NCBI GenBank assembly: GCA_003609755.1
Contig: AP017992.1
Coordinates: 53,687 to 117,686 of the forward strand
DNA: 64,000 nucleotides
Direction of reading: 5' to 3'
Source: Planktothrix agardhii NIES-204
GTDB taxonomy: Bacteria > Cyanobacteriota > Cyanobacteriia > Cyanobacteriales > Microcoleaceae
The notes under the pieces were generated by a model. The model did no database searches, was not told the DNA's origin, and was given only the letters and a program-made list of their open reading frames with translations. Positions 1 through 9,222 of the stretch are shown one piece after another. The translations under genes were made by a program, and so were the position numbers. Every line of letters begins with the position of its first letter. The first letter of the stretch is position 1.

Positions 1-1071
1 TTTTTTCATGATGTTGCTTACTCATCGTTTTGTTATCCTTACTATCAAAGTAATGAAAACGGCGGTAGTCAGGATAAAATTGTTTCGCAAGAAAACGTTC
101 AAAGTCGTGAAACTTTGGCGACTCACACCCTCAAAAAACAGTATTTAGAGGAACTGAATGAGGATGTCGAGGAACTCGTTAATACCTTACAACAGTTAGA
201 TGTAAAAGTTCATAGACCGATTCCTTTAACTCGATCAATAAGATTTGAAACGCCCTATTGGAAAGCTGATTGCATTCCGGCTTTAAATATTAGGGATCAA
301 GCCATCATTATGGGCAATGAAATTTTAGAAACGCCGCCCCAAGTTCGGGCTAGATATTTTGAAAATGATTTGCTCAAGCCAATTTTTTACAAGTATTTTG
401 AACAGGGGGCAAAATGGACAAATATGCCCAAGCCCATTATGACGGATAGATCCTTCGATACTTCCTATATTTCGGGTCAAAATGTGCCCGCAATAGAGGA
501 AGTTTATCCGCAAAATGAATCAGAATTTGATATCGGCTACGAGATGATGTTTGATGCTGCCCAGTGCATCCGTTTTGGCAAAGATATCCTGATCAATGTA
601 GCGACTAAAAACCATTATTTAGCTTATCAGTGGTTGCAGCGTCATTTTGAAGGTAAATTTAACTTTCATTTGCTGTATCAGTTCGCGGATAATCACATCG
701 ATAGCATTATTTTGCCCCTCAAACCAGGTAAGCTTTTGCTGCGTAATCCTCAGTTTTTTGATCGCCTACCAGAAGCCCTAAAAAAATGGGATATTATTTA
801 TCCGCCAGAGCCAACTGAGAATATTTTCCCGACTTATGATGATGATGATTTGATCCTGACTACAAAGTACATTGATTTGAATGTATTGTCTGTTGATGAG
901 GATAAGATTATCGTCAATTCTTTGTTTCCAGAATTAATTAAAACCTTAGAAAAGCACGGTTTTACTCCCATTCCCGTACAACATCGGCATCGAAGGATTT
1001 TTGGAGGCGGTTTCCACTGTTTTACTCTTGATACTGTTCGAGAAGGCTCCTTGGAAGACTATTTTAGTTAA
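1..1071 (+). CDS. Amidinotransferase (glycine amidinotransferase/CyrA-SxtG-like), 5' end outside window
   Basis: The frame is open from the first base to the stop at 1071, so about 356 residues are visible and the start lies upstream; the TTG at 115 is an internal codon, not the start. Amidinotransferases move the amidino group of arginine to an amine, giving a guanidino compound plus ornithine, through a Cys-His-Asp site. Visible hallmarks are the FGKDILINVATKNHYLA stretch (Asp region), the NHIDSIILPLKPGKLLL stretch (catalytic His-Ile-Asp) and the C-terminal GGGFHCFTLD stretch with the Cys nucleophile. Family members are about 380-400 residues, so only a few tens of residues are missing. It leads a run of tailoring genes 9 bases apart or less, and probably installs the guanidine of the product. 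The family is clear; the acceptor (glycine or another amine) is not. Confidence 0.85.
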   Translation, partial: FFHDVAYSSFCYPYYQSNENGGSQDKIVSQENVQSRETLATHTLKKQYLEELNEDVEELVNTLQQLDVKVHRPIPLTRSIRFETPYWKADCIPALNIRDQAIIMGNEILETPPQVRARYFENDLLKPIFYKYFEQGAKWTNMPKPIMTDRSFDTSYISGQNVPAIEEVYPQNESEFDIGYEMMFDAAQCIRFGKDILINVATKNHYLAYQWLQRHFEGKFNFHLLYQFADNHIDSIILPLKPGKLLLRNPQFFDRLPEALKKWDIIYPPEPTENIFPTYDDDDLILTTKYIDLNVLSVDEDKIIVNSLFPELIKTLEKHGFTPIPVQHRHRRIFGGGFHCFTLDTVREGSLEDYFS

Positions 1072-1080
1072 CGTTCAAAT

Positions 1081-2298
1081 ATGTTGGTTTCTATTATCTC
1101 CCTTGTTTTTACTGCGGTTTTGCTAGTTCTGATTGGGGCCGTTTTCTTAACTCCTTTTCCCCACTGGCCTACTTACTTTAAAATCTGGCATCATATTTTT
1201 TTTGATCCAGAACCTTCTATTGGTTTTAAAGATAGACGTAAGCAGGCTTTTTATCTACTGAACTATGCAATTAAGCTGCCATTTATTGCCTTATGTTGGT
1301 GCTTAGATGACTTGTTGTTTCCTCAGTATCGACAGCAGGTGATTCGCACCCCGGTTTTTGTTGTGGCTCAACCCCGTAGTGCAACTACATTTCTGCACCG
1401 CACCCTTTCCTCTGACGAAAAAACGTTTTTCGGTATTCGGTTGCTGGAGTGGCGCTATCCTTCGATATTACTGCAAAAGCTATTTCAAAAAACGGGTTTT
1501 TTGGAGCGGATGAGCCAAGTTAATTATTGGGGAAATAGTGACCAGGCTAAATTCGCAGAAAAAATGCACTACAGCTATCTTAATGATTATGAAGATGATG
1601 GTTTTCTATTTGAAGAGTGCTTTTTTTACCAATTTTATGTGATTAATCGCTTTCCTTACCCTAAGTTGCTGGATAGTCTGAATAACTTTAATCAGCTTCC
1701 TCAAAAAACTCAGGAGAAAATGTTACGAACTCAATATCAGGTGATTCAGAAAGTTCTTTATTTGCGGGGTGGAAATCTTATTTACATCTCCAAAGACAAT
1801 GAATGTTATCAGCGACTAGAAATGATGCGTTCTTTGTATCCAGATGCGTTATTTATCACGATTACTCGTCCTTCTGAACGGTTCATGAACTCCTACATAA
1901 CGCTAATTAACCAGTCGGCTTACTGTAAGTCAGGAGTTAATGTTAGTCAAATTCCTGATTGGGAGTCAATGCAACGATCGGTTCGAGTAGAAGCAGCTAA
2001 CCAGACAATTCAATTTTTTCATAGTTTGCCTGAGAAGCAAAAACTTTGTTTCTCTTTTGACCGCTTGACTCAAAATATTAAAGATTCGATGGAACTCGTC
2101 CATCGCCATCTGGGTATTTCCCTAACACCGGAACAAATCGAATATTTGGAGAATTTGGATACTCAACAAAATCTCCGAGATGCGGGGTATAAAACGGGGT
2201 CTGAACAGTTTCAAGAGTTTGAAATTTTTGATCGCTTTGCCGCCGAGGTAGACAAAAACCACGCTGCTTTGTTGCAGTTAGGTAACTTAATTAAGTAG
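1081..2298 (+). CDS. Membrane-anchored PAPS-dependent sulfotransferase
   Basis: The protein has 405 residues. A hydrophobic N-terminal segment (about residues 4-25) suggests a membrane anchor. The 5'-phosphosulfate-binding loop is visible near residue 98 (QPRSATTFLHRTL), and a TITRPSERFMNSY stretch near residue 260 fits the 3'-phosphate-binding region. This is the pattern of the Sulfotransferase_3-type family, which transfers sulfate from PAPS to a hydroxyl or amine. It starts 9 bases after the amidinotransferase stop and ends 6 bases before the next gene, so it is co-transcribed. In context it may sulfate the cluster's product, as sulfotransferases do in cylindrospermopsin and saxitoxin pathways; the substrate is inferred only. 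Confidence 0.8.
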   Translation: MLVSIISLVFTAVLLVLIGAVFLTPFPHWPTYFKIWHHIFFDPEPSIGFKDRRKQAFYLLNYAIKLPFIALCWCLDDLLFPQYRQQVIRTPVFVVAQPRSATTFLHRTLSSDEKTFFGIRLLEWRYPSILLQKLFQKTGFLERMSQVNYWGNSDQAKFAEKMHYSYLNDYEDDGFLFEECFFYQFYVINRFPYPKLLDSLNNFNQLPQKTQEKMLRTQYQVIQKVLYLRGGNLIYISKDNECYQRLEMMRSLYPDALFITITRPSERFMNSYITLINQSAYCKSGVNVSQIPDWESMQRSVRVEAANQTIQFFHSLPEKQKLCFSFDRLTQNIKDSMELVHRHLGISLTPEQIEYLENLDTQQNLRDAGYKTGSEQFQEFEIFDRFAAEVDKNHAALLQLGNLIK

Positions 2299-2304
2299 CC
2301 GATC

Positions 2305-4248
2305 ATGGAAACTGAACAAGCAGCCAAAATCTTAAAGCAGTGGTTTGAAAGTTGGTCAAAAGATGACATCGAAACCGTGATTAATGGTTTATCAGAAAAT
2401 GTCATTTTTTATGCTCCTCAGAATGAACACAACAAAGCGATTCCCTATCTTGGCAAAAAAGTCGGTCGTCAGGCGGTGAAGGAAGTTTTTGCAGTCCGGG
2501 CGCAAACGACGAAACTGTTGAATTATGAATTATTGGAGTTCATTGTTGAGGGTAATAAAGCCTGTATTATTTCCCGTACCCAAGAGATTTGCAAACAAAC
2601 CGAGCAAATTTTTGAAATTGAAGATGCTCAATTTATTGTTTTGGATGAAGAAGGCAAAATTTCCTCGTGGAGTTTCTATTTTGATCCGAATCCAGAAGTA
2701 GCTGCATTTACAGCGAACCTGGATACAGAATTAATTCAAGCTGTGCAAAATAATCAACTTTCTGTTGTGCAATCTTTGTTAGCGATCGGTGCAAATGTCA
2801 ATATTAGAGATAGAAATGCTAAAGGTCACTTAACGCCATTAATGATCGCTGCACAGCAGGGAAATACAGAGATGGTAAAACTCCTCCTAGATTCAGGGGC
2901 AGACCCTTATATGCTTGATAGTGATTCAGGGGATTCAGTATTACACCAAGCCTGTACAAGCGGAAGTACAGAAGTCATACAGCTTTTGATTGAAGCTGGC
3001 GCTTTTGTTAACGTGCTGAGTGCAACGGGAAACCCTGCAACCCCTTTACACAATGCCTTGCGTCATGGACATCTGGCTTGTGCAGAGGTTTTAGTCCATG
3101 CTGGCGCAGAGCTAAATCTGACAGAGGGGATAGGGCAGATGGATTCATTAAAGCTATTGCAACCCTTTAAGCGGGGGAATTTAGAGTTACCCAATCGTAT
3201 GGTAATGGCTCCGTTAACACGCCGACGGGCTGATTATCATCTGGCGTCGACTCCCCTTAATGCTCTCTATTATGCTCAAAGGGCTTCTGCGGGGTTAATC
3301 ATTAGCGAGGCTACTCAAATTTCTCCCCAAGGTACCAGTCTACCGCGAACGCCAGGGATCTACAGCCCAGAGCAAATAGCGGGATGGCAACTGGTGACGC
3401 AAGCAGTCCACGAGCGAGGAGGTCGGATTTTCCTACAACTGTGGCATGGTGGACGATGTTCTCATCCGTCTTTGCAACCTCAAGGTGCTTTACCTGTAGC
3501 GCCTAGTGCGATCGCCCCTAACGAGGAAAAAGCATTAACCGCTACGGAGGAAGAGGTGAACTTTGTTGTCCCCAGAGCACTCTTGACCTCAGAGATTCCT
3601 GGGATTATCAATCAATATCGTCAAGCTGCCAAAAATGCAATGCTCTCAGAGGCTGATGGTGTGGAAATTCATGGTGCTAGTGGTTATTTACTAGACCAGT
3701 TCCTCCAAGATAACAGTAACCAGCGAACAGACGCTTATGGAGGTAGCATTGAAAATCGAGCCCGTTTGCTCATGGAAGTGACAGCCGCTGTGATTGAGGT
3801 CTGGGGATCGGATCGGGTGGGTGTGCGCTTGTCGCCTAGTAGCACATTTCAAGATATGAATGACTCTAACCCAGAAGCTTTATTCAATTATGTAGTTACT
3901 CAACTTAATTCCTTGAATCTAGCTTATTTACATATTGTTGAACCACGGATTAAAGGAAGCCATGATGATTTTTCTGTGAAGAAAATAGAGCTTGGCGTGC
4001 AACATTTTCGACCTTTATATCAGGGTACATTAATCACAGCAGGAGGATATACACGGGAAACTGGAGAAGCTATTCTTGCCCAAGGGGATGCTGATTTAGT
4101 GGCTTATGGTCGATTATTTATTGCTAATCCTGATTTGCCTAAACGCTTTGCTGTAAATGCCAAGCTCAATTTGTACGATCGTTCAACGTTCACGGGTGGA
4201 AACGAACGAGGTTATTTAGATTATCCATTTTTGGAGAAATCCGAATAA
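2305..4248 (+). CDS. SnoaL-like / ankyrin / old yellow enzyme fusion protein
   Basis: The 647-residue protein has three parts: a SnoaL/NTF2-like domain (about 1-130), ankyrin repeats (about 145-275, with TPLMIAAQQGNTEMVKLLL and TPLHNALRHGHLACAEVLV units) and a complete old-yellow-enzyme FMN reductase (about 279-645). OYE landmarks are NRMVMAPLTRRRAD, LQLWHGGRCSHP, QRTDAYGGSIENRARLL and TAGGYT. OYEs reduce activated C=C bonds with NAD(P)H. The substrate-anchoring pair that is His-x-x-His or His-x-x-Asn in most OYEs reads His-Gly-Ala-Ser here, while the following Gly-Tyr is kept. An in-frame ATG at 3139 with a GAGGGG purine stretch upstream could allow separate translation of the OYE part. SnoaL domains often act as small cyclases or isomerases; whether this one does is unknown. 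Confidence 0.85.
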   Translation: METEQAAKILKQWFESWSKDDIETVINGLSENVIFYAPQNEHNKAIPYLGKKVGRQAVKEVFAVRAQTTKLLNYELLEFIVEGNKACIISRTQEICKQTEQIFEIEDAQFIVLDEEGKISSWSFYFDPNPEVAAFTANLDTELIQAVQNNQLSVVQSLLAIGANVNIRDRNAKGHLTPLMIAAQQGNTEMVKLLLDSGADPYMLDSDSGDSVLHQACTSGSTEVIQLLIEAGAFVNVLSATGNPATPLHNALRHGHLACAEVLVHAGAELNLTEGIGQMDSLKLLQPFKRGNLELPNRMVMAPLTRRRADYHLASTPLNALYYAQRASAGLIISEATQISPQGTSLPRTPGIYSPEQIAGWQLVTQAVHERGGRIFLQLWHGGRCSHPSLQPQGALPVAPSAIAPNEEKALTATEEEVNFVVPRALLTSEIPGIINQYRQAAKNAMLSEADGVEIHGASGYLLDQFLQDNSNQRTDAYGGSIENRARLLMEVTAAVIEVWGSDRVGVRLSPSSTFQDMNDSNPEALFNYVVTQLNSLNLAYLHIVEPRIKGSHDDFSVKKIELGVQHFRPLYQGTLITAGGYTRETGEAILAQGDADLVAYGRLFIANPDLPKRFAVNAKLNLYDRSTFTGGNERGYLDYPFLEKSE

Positions 4249-4286
4249 TTTCAATCGTTAAATTTGTTAATGAAGTGAGGTAAAAT

Positions 4287-5045
4287 GTGATTAATCAAGT
4301 TTTGCTCGGACTATTGGTTTTATTTGCATCGGGACTGCTTTTTTGGATTTGGGAAATTCAAGATCCCTTCAAGTTGGTTGAATACCGTTCTCGGTTTCCC
4401 ATAGAATTCGGTGCTGCAATGATTTCTGCGGTTTATAGTATTATTCTAGCCTACTTTTTTGTGGCACTTGTGCAGTTAACTATTTCCCCATCTTTGATGG
4501 ATTTTATGGGTTGGACAGGACTATTATCTTTGCCTTTGTGGGTGCGATTATTTATTGCTTACTTCTTAAAAGATTTTAGTTTTTATGTCACCCACTGGAT
4601 CAAGCATAAAAATAAAACTTTATGGTTAACTCATAATTGGCATCATTCAATCGATCAGCTTTGGTGGTTAGCTGCCCAACGAGAGAGTTTAACAGATGTG
4701 CTGCTTTTTAAGGTAGGATTTCTTACTTTTCCATTGCTAGGCATTCCCCCAGAAATCATGATTTTTGTTGGCATTCATTATATTATTCACGACAACTGGA
4801 TTCATTTAAACGTTAAGTGGCAACCCTGGATGAAATTTATTGAGTGGTTTTATGTTACGCCTAGAGTTCATTCTATTCATCATGCAGAAACAGGTTCAGT
4901 GACTAAGAACTTAGGGGCTCTTTTTACAGTATTTGATCGCATTTTCGGCACTTATGTTGATCCTGATACAGTAACCTTAGAACAGATTCAATTTGCATCA
5001 GGCGACAATGCACTTGTTACACCCCGAAAAATTATTGGGGTTTAG
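4287..5045 (+). CDS. Fatty acid hydroxylase/sterol desaturase superfamily protein, copy 1
   Basis: The 252-residue membrane protein begins with GTG at 4287, which overlaps an ATG whose next codon is a stop; GAGG at 4277-4280 is the ribosome-binding site. It has several hydrophobic segments and the histidine clusters of diiron membrane hydroxylases: HWIKH (about residue 105), HNWHHS (about 120), IHDNWIH (about 170) and HSIHHAETG (about 200). Such enzymes hydroxylate or desaturate using O2. SxtD of saxitoxin clusters and a hydroxylase in guanitoxin biosynthesis belong to this broad superfamily. It is followed within 36 bases by a paralogue of the same length. The substrate is probably a polar guanidino intermediate by context, which is inference. 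Confidence 0.8.
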   Translation: MINQVLLGLLVLFASGLLFWIWEIQDPFKLVEYRSRFPIEFGAAMISAVYSIILAYFFVALVQLTISPSLMDFMGWTGLLSLPLWVRLFIAYFLKDFSFYVTHWIKHKNKTLWLTHNWHHSIDQLWWLAAQRESLTDVLLFKVGFLTFPLLGIPPEIMIFVGIHYIIHDNWIHLNVKWQPWMKFIEWFYVTPRVHSIHHAETGSVTKNLGALFTVFDRIFGTYVDPDTVTLEQIQFASGDNALVTPRKIIGV

Positions 5046-5080
5046 ATGTATTTAGAAGAATACCCTATCTGGAGTTAAGC

Positions 5081-5833
5081 ATGATTACACAGATAATGAT
5101 TGGCTGGTTAGCAACTTTTGTCACGGGGGGATTAATTTGGTTCTTTTGGGAAAGAATCGACCCGCTACGAGATATTAAATATGCAGAACAATTTTTAAAA
5201 GAATTTGGTGCAGCCTGTATCTCAATATTCTTTACAATTATTCTGGCATATCTTTATGGTAATCTTATTATTACACTGATTCCTTCCTCTTTTATTGAGT
5301 GGTTAAGTAAGTTTGGTGTACTTTCTCTGCCCTTATGGGTGCGGTTAATTTTAGCTTATCTAATTAAGGATTTTTGTTTTTATGTAATCCATTGGTTTAT
5401 GCACTATAACAAATATCTTTGGAAAACACACTTATGGCATCATTCCATTCAACAACTATGGTGGCTTGCTGCCCAAAGAACCAGTTTTACCAGTCGGTTT
5501 TTATTTCAAATAGGGTTTCTGGCTTTTCCCCTTCTTGCTATTCCTCCTGAAGTCATGTTTTATCTGGGATTATTAAGTGCTCTTCATGAGAACTGGACTC
5601 ACTCGAATGCAAAATGGCGTTCTTGGATGGGAATGTTGGAATGGATTTTGGTTACGCCTCGATATCATAGCTTACACCATACCCAAGTAGGAGCTTACAA
5701 CCTGGGTAGCTACTTTACCATTTTTGATCACCTATTTGGAACCCATCTCGATCCAGAATCTATTAATCCCGATGAGCAAACTTTTGGCATAACTAATCAG
5801 CCCATTACCTGGCAGAAAATCATCGGTATTTAG
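5081..5833 (+). CDS. Fatty acid hydroxylase/sterol desaturase superfamily protein, copy 2
   Basis: A 250-residue paralogue of the preceding gene, with the same order of histidine motifs: HWFMH, HLWHHS, LHENWTH and HSLHHTQVG, all on the cytoplasmic loops expected between hydrophobic segments. Conserved blocks shared with copy 1 include LSLPLWVRL, QLWWLAAQR and the C-terminal KIIGI/V ending, which points to tandem duplication followed by divergence. It probably performs a second O2-dependent hydroxylation or desaturation on the same scaffold. The gene lies in the same operon, 36 bases downstream of copy 1 and 45 bases upstream of the aldo/keto reductase. Confidence 0.8.
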   Translation: MITQIMIGWLATFVTGGLIWFFWERIDPLRDIKYAEQFLKEFGAACISIFFTIILAYLYGNLIITLIPSSFIEWLSKFGVLSLPLWVRLILAYLIKDFCFYVIHWFMHYNKYLWKTHLWHHSIQQLWWLAAQRTSFTSRFLFQIGFLAFPLLAIPPEVMFYLGLLSALHENWTHSNAKWRSWMGMLEWILVTPRYHSLHHTQVGAYNLGSYFTIFDHLFGTHLDPESINPDEQTFGITNQPITWQKIIGI

Positions 5834-5878
5834 TTGTTTTAACTTGTAACAAATATGTTGTTTTAGGAGGAGAGTTTG

Positions 5879-6928
5879 ATGAAATATAGAAATCTTGGTG
5901 ATAGTGAATTGCTAGTTTCTGAATTATGTTTAGGAACGATGAATTATGGCAAAAAAAATACATTAGAAGATGCCAAAAGTCAATTAAGTTATGCTTTTGC
6001 TCAAGGAATTAATTTTATTGATACTGCGGAGATGTATCCCGCTCCCACCTGTTCAGAAACCCAAAGTAAAACAGAGGAATATATTGGCGAATGGTTGGTC
6101 AAGCAACCCCGCGATCGAGTAATTCTGGCAACAAAGATCGCAGGGCCATCCGGCGGACAAACCTTACCCATAACTTGGATTCGAGAAGGCAAGAATCGCA
6201 TTGATCGGAAGAATATTCAAGCCGCTGTAGAAGGGAGTCTGAGGCGACTCCAAACGGATTATATTGACCTCTACCAAATTCACTGGCCTGATCGATATGT
6301 TCCGCTATTTGGTGGTTCTGATTATGATCCTAATTATGAACGGGAAACTGTAGCGATCGCAGAGCAATTAGAAGCCTTTGCCGAGTTAGTTAAGGCGGGA
6401 AAAATTCGCTATTTGGGAGTTAGCAATGAAACGCCTTGGGGCGTAGGCGAATTTTGTCATTTAGCTCGACAATTGGGATTACCTAAAATCGTTTCCATTC
6501 AAAATGCGTTTAATTTAACCAATCGAGTATTTCAAATTCATTTGGCAGAAACCTGTCGATTTTATAACGTGGGATTAATGGCTTATAGTACCCTGGCTTT
6601 TGGTCATTTAACGGGAAAATATCTTTCCCAAATCCCATCAGGGTCGAGAGTCGATTTATTCCCCCAATTTGACAAACGCTACCGGAAACCTCACTTCCAA
6701 GAAGCAGTTAAAGCTTATGTGGATCTTGCTGATAAAAATGGGTTGACACCAGTGCAGTTAGCATTAGGATTTGTGCGATCGCGCTGGTTTGTCACCAGTG
6801 TTATTATTGCAGCTTCAACTCTGGAGCAATTGCAAGAAAACCTTAGCTGTGTAGACATCGAATTAAGTCCAGAAAATTTGGAACATATCGATCAAATTCA
6901 CGCTCGTTATCCCAACCCAGTTCCCTAA
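5879..6928 (+). CDS. Aldo/keto reductase (Tas-like)
   Basis: The 349-residue NADPH-dependent oxidoreductase has a TIM barrel and the AKR tetrad: Asp and Tyr in FIDTAEMYP (about residues 47-55), Lys in ILATKIAG (about 83) and His in YQIHWPDR (about 135). The C-terminal SVIIAASTLEQLQENL stretch fits the cofactor-binding end of the barrel. The length and the TAEMYP motif resemble Tas-like reductases. I chose ATG 5879 because an AGGAGGAGAG Shine-Dalgarno sequence ends about 6 bases before it; an in-frame TTG at 5876 is too close. In this operon it likely reduces a ketone or aldehyde of the pathway intermediate. Confidence 0.85.
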   Translation: MKYRNLGDSELLVSELCLGTMNYGKKNTLEDAKSQLSYAFAQGINFIDTAEMYPAPTCSETQSKTEEYIGEWLVKQPRDRVILATKIAGPSGGQTLPITWIREGKNRIDRKNIQAAVEGSLRRLQTDYIDLYQIHWPDRYVPLFGGSDYDPNYERETVAIAEQLEAFAELVKAGKIRYLGVSNETPWGVGEFCHLARQLGLPKIVSIQNAFNLTNRVFQIHLAETCRFYNVGLMAYSTLAFGHLTGKYLSQIPSGSRVDLFPQFDKRYRKPHFQEAVKAYVDLADKNGLTPVQLALGFVRSRWFVTSVIIAASTLEQLQENLSCVDIELSPENLEHIDQIHARYPNPVP

Positions 6929-6958
6929 TTATAATTACTAATTTTTGAAAAGAAATCT

Positions 6959-8053
6959 ATGAACTTACTTAATAGTCTAGCCGATTGGAAAGGCGATGAA
7001 CTACTCAACTCTAAATACTGGAACTACCACCTGAGTCCAAAGGAAATAGAAGAAATTGAATCAGCCCTGCACAATCTTAAACTTTTCAATAAAGAGGCTA
7101 TTCAGTTTAATCAACTTAAGAAAACCTTAGTTGATATTTCCGAAGAATTAGAGAATGGCAGGGGAACTGTTTTATTAAAAGGCGTTCCCGTCGATCAATA
7201 TTCAGACACAGAACTGGCAGAATTTCACCTAATTTTATGTCAGCAAATGGGGATTCCGATTCGCCAATCTGGTTTAGATTGGGATTCCCCTAAACGAGAG
7301 AAATCTCAATTTGTTACTTACATTAGAGCAGAAGCTAATTCCTCCCAAAATGGTAAGCAATCTACAGACGCATTCGGCTTTCATACTGATCGCTACGACG
7401 TACTCAGTTTACTTTGTGTTAGACAAGCGCGAATGGGTGGAGAAAACCGTTTAGCAAGTGCCATTACCATCTATAATCAAATGCTTCAATCCTATCCTGA
7501 AATAGCGGAAAGTTTGTTTCAGGAAATGCCCTGGCTTTATGAAGGAAAAGGCGGCTGGATCAACTATCCTATATGGCAGATTTACAAAAGTAAATTTACC
7601 ACTCAACTTTCCAGCACTTATCCAATTTTAAGTCAACTTGTTGAAGGCGCACCTCGACTTACCGAACAACATAAACAAGGTCTAAATTTATTACAAACTA
7701 TCGGGAGCGAAGTTAGCATAACCTTCAAATTAGAACCCGGAGACTGGCTCATGGTCAACAATCATTTGGTTTATCATGCTCGTGCTTCTTGGGAAGTTGA
7801 GTCAGGAGATTACGAGCGCCTACTGCTGAGAGTTTGCTTTTCGCCCTGTAATAGTCGAGAATTACCCAATACTGAAGCTTTTAGAGCGATTTGGAGATCG
7901 GTAGAAGCAGGTCAGCCTAGAGGAGGTTATTTACCTAATTATCAGCTACCGCCAGACCAGGCCATTAACTCACCGTTATCAGAAACGGAGGCTTATTGGT
8001 TAGATCGCTATCTAAAAGTAAGATGGGTAGGTGTGGAACAAATAAAAAAATAA
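6959..8053 (+). CDS. TauD/TfdA-family Fe(II)/2-oxoglutarate dioxygenase, copy 1
   Basis: The 364-residue protein has the iron ligands His-x-Asp in FHTDRYD (about residue 140) and a distal His in VYHARASWE (about 275), followed by the 2-oxoglutarate-binding Arg in RLLLRVCFSP. This is the double-stranded beta-helix pattern of TauD, clavaminate-synthase-like and arginine beta-hydroxylase (VioC) enzymes. Such enzymes hydroxylate, desaturate or cyclise amino-acid-derived substrates. The next gene is a clear paralogue. The N-terminal SLADWKGDELLNSKYWNY block is also shared by both, so they arose by duplication. It is 30 bases downstream of the reductase gene and probably in the same transcript. Confidence 0.8.
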   Translation: MNLLNSLADWKGDELLNSKYWNYHLSPKEIEEIESALHNLKLFNKEAIQFNQLKKTLVDISEELENGRGTVLLKGVPVDQYSDTELAEFHLILCQQMGIPIRQSGLDWDSPKREKSQFVTYIRAEANSSQNGKQSTDAFGFHTDRYDVLSLLCVRQARMGGENRLASAITIYNQMLQSYPEIAESLFQEMPWLYEGKGGWINYPIWQIYKSKFTTQLSSTYPILSQLVEGAPRLTEQHKQGLNLLQTIGSEVSITFKLEPGDWLMVNNHLVYHARASWEVESGDYERLLLRVCFSPCNSRELPNTEAFRAIWRSVEAGQPRGGYLPNYQLPPDQAINSPLSETEAYWLDRYLKVRWVGVEQIKK

Positions 8054-8067
8054 AATAGAGGATTTTT

Positions 8068-9222
8068 ATGGAAACAGCATTTAAAGCAATGTCAAACCAA
8101 TCTAATGAAGATATGCCTACCTTAATCAATTGTGCAGCAGCCTGGAAAGGAGACGAATTACTGAATTCAACTTACTGGAATTATCAATTAACTGCGGGGG
8201 AAGTTGCAGAAATTGAAACCGCGATTTGCTGTTTAAATAATACTGAAAAAATTTTTGATAATTTAGAGGGTGAGTTTAATCAACTCAGCAAAACTCTAGC
8301 TAATGTTTCTGAAGAATTGGAAAATGGCAAGGGTGCGGTTCTCTTAAAAGGAGTTCCTGTTAATCGTTGTTCTGACGAGGAAATTGCTAAGGTTTATCTG
8401 GCGATGTGCAGACTGCTGGGAATGCCAATTAGAGAATCTAATTCAGACTTTGATTCTCCGATCAGAAGCCAAACACAATTTATTACTTATATCAGGGCAG
8501 AAGCAGCAGATTCATCCCAAGAAGGAAAACAGTCTAATGATGCGTTTAAGTTTCACACTGATCGCTGTGATGCCAATAGCTTACTCTGTATTAGACAAGC
8601 CAGAACAGGAGGAGAAAACCACTTAGCCAGCGCCATTACAATCTATAACGAAATGTGTCAATCTCATCCCGATATTGCTGAAGAATTATTTCAGGAAATT
8701 CCATTTTTTTTTGAAGGCGAAAACAATTGGACTACCTACCCTCTCTGGTGTATTCACAAGGGCAAATTCACAACCCAGTATTCCAGTGCTTATGTTTCGT
8801 TAAGCCAGTTAATTCCAGATGCTCCGCGACTTACTGAAAAGCAGAAGCAAGGGTTATATCTTTTACAGGAAATTGGCTTGAGGGTGGGAATAAAACTAAG
8901 GGTAGAACCAGGTGATTGGTTGATTACTAATAATCATTTTGTTTATCATTCTCGGACATCTTGGCCAATCGAAGGAGGGCAATACGATCGCTTACTTTTA
9001 CGCACTTGGTACACGCCATTTAATAGCCGAGAATTACCGGATACACCATCGTTCAAAACTTTTTGGGGAGCAGTAGAAGCGGGAAAACCAAAGGGAGGTT
9101 TTTTACCCAATCATTCAACCCCTCCAGACCAACCCATTACCGAACCTTTATCAGAAACCGATGCTTATTGGTTAGCTCAATATATGAAAGGAAGATGGAG
9201 AGGAGTTGATCAAATTAAATGA
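8068..9222 (+). CDS. TauD/TfdA-family Fe(II)/2-oxoglutarate dioxygenase, copy 2
   Basis: The 384-residue paralogue of the preceding dioxygenase starts 14 bases after its stop. Iron ligands are visible in FHTDRCD (about residue 172) and VYHSRTSW (about 310), and the co-substrate Arg in RLLLRTWYTP. It has about 20 extra N-terminal residues; an internal ATG at 8089 is an alternative start. The gene overlaps the racemase-like gene by 4 bases (ATGA), which indicates translational coupling. Two sequential oxidations of one guanidino intermediate are a reasonable guess, since paralogous dioxygenase pairs commonly act at neighbouring positions; the sequence does not show the order. Confidence 0.8.
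   Translation: METAFKAMSNQSNEDMPTLINCAAAWKGDELLNSTYWNYQLTAGEVAEIETAICCLNNTEKIFDNLEGEFNQLSKTLANVSEELENGKGAVLLKGVPVNRCSDEEIAKVYLAMCRLLGMPIRESNSDFDSPIRSQTQFITYIRAEAADSSQEGKQSNDAFKFHTDRCDANSLLCIRQARTGGENHLASAITIYNEMCQSHPDIAEELFQEIPFFFEGENNWTTYPLWCIHKGKFTTQYSSAYVSLSQLIPDAPRLTEKQKQGLYLLQEIGLRVGIKLRVEPGDWLITNNHFVYHSRTSWPIEGGQYDRLLLRTWYTPFNSRELPDTPSFKTFWGAVEAGKPKGGFLPNHSTPPDQPITEPLSETDAYWLAQYMKGRWRGVDQIK

Noticed and set aside
115..1071. TTG at 115 as the start of the amidinotransferase
   Set aside because: The frame is open back to base 1 and the family is longer at the N-terminus, so the gene is cut by the window edge.
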